Source: Gallionellaceae bacterium (GTDB lineage Bacteria; Pseudomonadota; Gammaproteobacteria; Burkholderiales; Gallionellaceae). From it: 5,881 bases of DNA. Location of the stretch: positions 1-5,881 of the forward strand of contig JAITMU010000156.1 of assembly GCA_031277195.1 (NCBI GenBank), given 5' to 3'. A program made the position numbers and the translations under genes. How positions within the stretch are numbered: position 1 is the stretch's first letter; each line of letters starts with the position of its first letter. The notes beneath the pieces were generated by a model. The model worked only from the letters and a program-made list of their open reading frames with translations. It was not told the origin of the DNA and ran no database searches. Below, piece after piece: positions 4,911 to 5,881 of the stretch.

Positions 4911-5827
4911 GCCACGAAAAATACGACGCGCTCATCGCCGCCTGCGCCCGCTTGCAACCGGTGCGCACCGCCGTCGTCCATCCCTGCGACGACATCTCGC
5001 TCGACAGCGCGCTGCAAGCGGCGGCGCTGGGCATCATCCAGCCGGTGCTGGTCGGCCCTGAGGCGCGCATTCGCGCGCTGGCGGAATCGCTCAATCTCGA
5101 TCTGGCCGGCGTTGAGATTGTCGATGCGCCGCACAGCCATGCCGCCGCCGCGCAAGCCGTCGACATGGTGCGCGCGGGCGCTGCCGATGCGTTGATGAAA
5201 GGCAGTTTGCACAGCGACGAATTGCTCGGTGCGGTGGTGAGCAAAACGCTCGGCATTCGCAGCGAGCGACGCATCAGCCATGTTTTTGTCATGGACGTGC
5301 CGACCTATTCCAAACCGCTGTTCATCACCGACGCTGCCGTCAACATCAACCCCACGCTCGAAGAAAAAGCGGACATCGTGCAAAACGCCATCGACCTGGC
5401 GCACGCCGTCGGCATCGCAACGCCCAAGGTGGCGATTCTCTCCGCCGTGGAAACCGTCACCTCGAAAATTCCATCCACCCTCGACGCCGCCGCGCTGTGC
5501 AAGATGGCGGATCGCGGGCAGATTACCGGCGGGATGCTCGACGGCCCGCTCGCGCTCGACAACGCCATCAGCCGCGAAGCTGCCGCGCTGAAAAATATCA
5601 ACTCGATGGTCGCGGGCGACGCTGACATTCTGGTCGTGCCCAATCTCGAAGCGGGCAACATCCTGGCCAAACAACTCATCTTCCTCGCCCATGCCGATTC
5701 CGCCGGCATCGTGCTGGGCGCTCGCGTCCCCATTATTTTTACCAGCCGCGCGGATAATATGCGCGCGCGATTGGCAAGCTGCGCGATTGCGGCGTTGTGT
5801 GTGGATGCGCAGGGGAAGGCACTGTGA
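4907..5827 (+). CDS. Phosphate acetyl/butyryltransferase family protein (phosphotransacylase)
   Basis: Encodes 306 residues, the size of a stand-alone PTA/PTB catalytic domain and far shorter than E. coli Pta (714). The family exchanges CoA for phosphate on an acyl group, making acetyl- or butyryl-phosphate in the cytoplasm, normally followed by acetate or butyrate kinase. Family features seen: an N-terminal HPCDDISLDSALQAA (25-39), LMKGSLHSDELLGAV (96-110), the AVNINPTLEEKADI stretch (144-157), SAVETVTSKIPST (179-191), DGPLALDNAIS (212-222), VPNLEAGN (244-251) and TSRADN (279-284). The ATG overlaps the pyrD TGA as ATGA, so it is probably in the bpt-pyrD operon. A partner kinase would be expected just past the window, but none is visible here. 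Acetyl versus butyryl preference cannot be told from this view. Members are also found fused to an enoyl-CoA hydratase domain, which is absent here. Confidence 0.9.
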   Translation: MSHEKYDALIAACARLQPVRTAVVHPCDDISLDSALQAAALGIIQPVLVGPEARIRALAESLNLDLAGVEIVDAPHSHAAAAQAVDMVRAGAADALMKGSLHSDELLGAVVSKTLGIRSERRISHVFVMDVPTYSKPLFITDAAVNINPTLEEKADIVQNAIDLAHAVGIATPKVAILSAVETVTSKIPSTLDAAALCKMADRGQITGGMLDGPLALDNAISREAAALKNINSMVAGDADILVVPNLEAGNILAKQLIFLAHADSAGIVLGARVPIIFTSRADNMRARLASCAIAALCVDAQGKAL

Positions 5828-5829
5828 AA

Positions 5830-5881
5830 CCCCCTCACCCTAACCCTCTCCCCATGAATGGGGAGAGGGAAAATAGTCCCC
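5830..5881. repeat. Repeat C copy directly after the phosphotransacylase stop (runs to the window edge)
   Basis: CCCTCTCCCC (5844-5853) and GGGGAGAGGG (5860-5869) form a perfect 10-bp stem with a six-base loop ATGAAT. It is preceded by CCCCCTCACCCTAA and followed by AAAATAGTCCCC. It starts two bases after the TGA of the last gene. The stem lacks a following T-run, so a role in mRNA 3'-end protection is more plausible than intrinsic termination. The outer part may continue outside the window. Confidence 0.8.

Noticed and set aside
4865..5692. Minus-strand ORF of 275 codons opposite the phosphotransacylase gene
   Set aside because: Shadow of a well-supported plus-strand gene; the composition is typical of antisense frames.

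Overview
The window carries ordinary chromosomal housekeeping genes from a GC-rich proteobacterium. Gene order and protein resemblance point to a betaproteobacterium, perhaps near Nitrosomonadales or Rhodocyclales; this is inferred from family resemblance, not from a search. Six protein-coding genes can be supported. No RNA gene, CRISPR array, phage gene, transposase or defence system is visible.

Layout. Positions 1-1329 (minus strand) hold pmbA (tldE), which lacks only its last few codons at the window edge. A divergent intergenic region (1330-1515) separates it from darP (yjgA, 1516-2106, plus), an arrangement also found in E. coli. All later genes are on the plus strand: an alpha/beta-hydrolase carboxylesterase (2252-2947), bpt, the aspartate/glutamate leucyltransferase of the N-degron pathway (3073-3915), pyrD, class 2 dihydroorotate dehydrogenase (3912-4910, TTG start), and a stand-alone phosphate acetyl/butyryltransferase-type enzyme (4907-5827). 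bpt, pyrD and the phosphotransacylase gene are joined by stop/start overlaps (TTGA, then ATGA), so they are very probably co-transcribed and translationally coupled. The carboxylesterase gene is separated from bpt by a long palindrome.

The notable part is the repeats. Three families of short palindromic elements, none with a gene of its own, occupy the gene borders. (A) A 97/98-bp element with TTCACCACAGAGACACAGAG ends is present as two near-identical, oppositely oriented copies bracketing darP, plus a solo half-copy before the carboxylesterase. (B) A GGCTGGGTAGAGCGCAGCG palindrome with perfect 33-bp arms follows the carboxylesterase. (C) CCCTCTCCC/GGGAGAGGG hairpin clusters lie in the 3' end of bpt and directly after the last gene. 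darP, the carboxylesterase and bpt each take their stop codon, or a C-terminal tail, from a repeat of a different family. This is the best candidate here for something not routinely annotated. The genes themselves are conserved housekeeping functions (TldD/E peptidase, ribosome assembly, ester hydrolysis, protein turnover, pyrimidine synthesis, acyl-phosphate metabolism) with no evident single shared pathway.

No gene-free stretch exceeds 300 bases. The gaps are 1330-1515 (repeat A plus probable divergent promoters), 2107-2251 (end of repeat A, a possible 27-codon leader ORF, half of repeat A) and 2948-3072 (repeat B).
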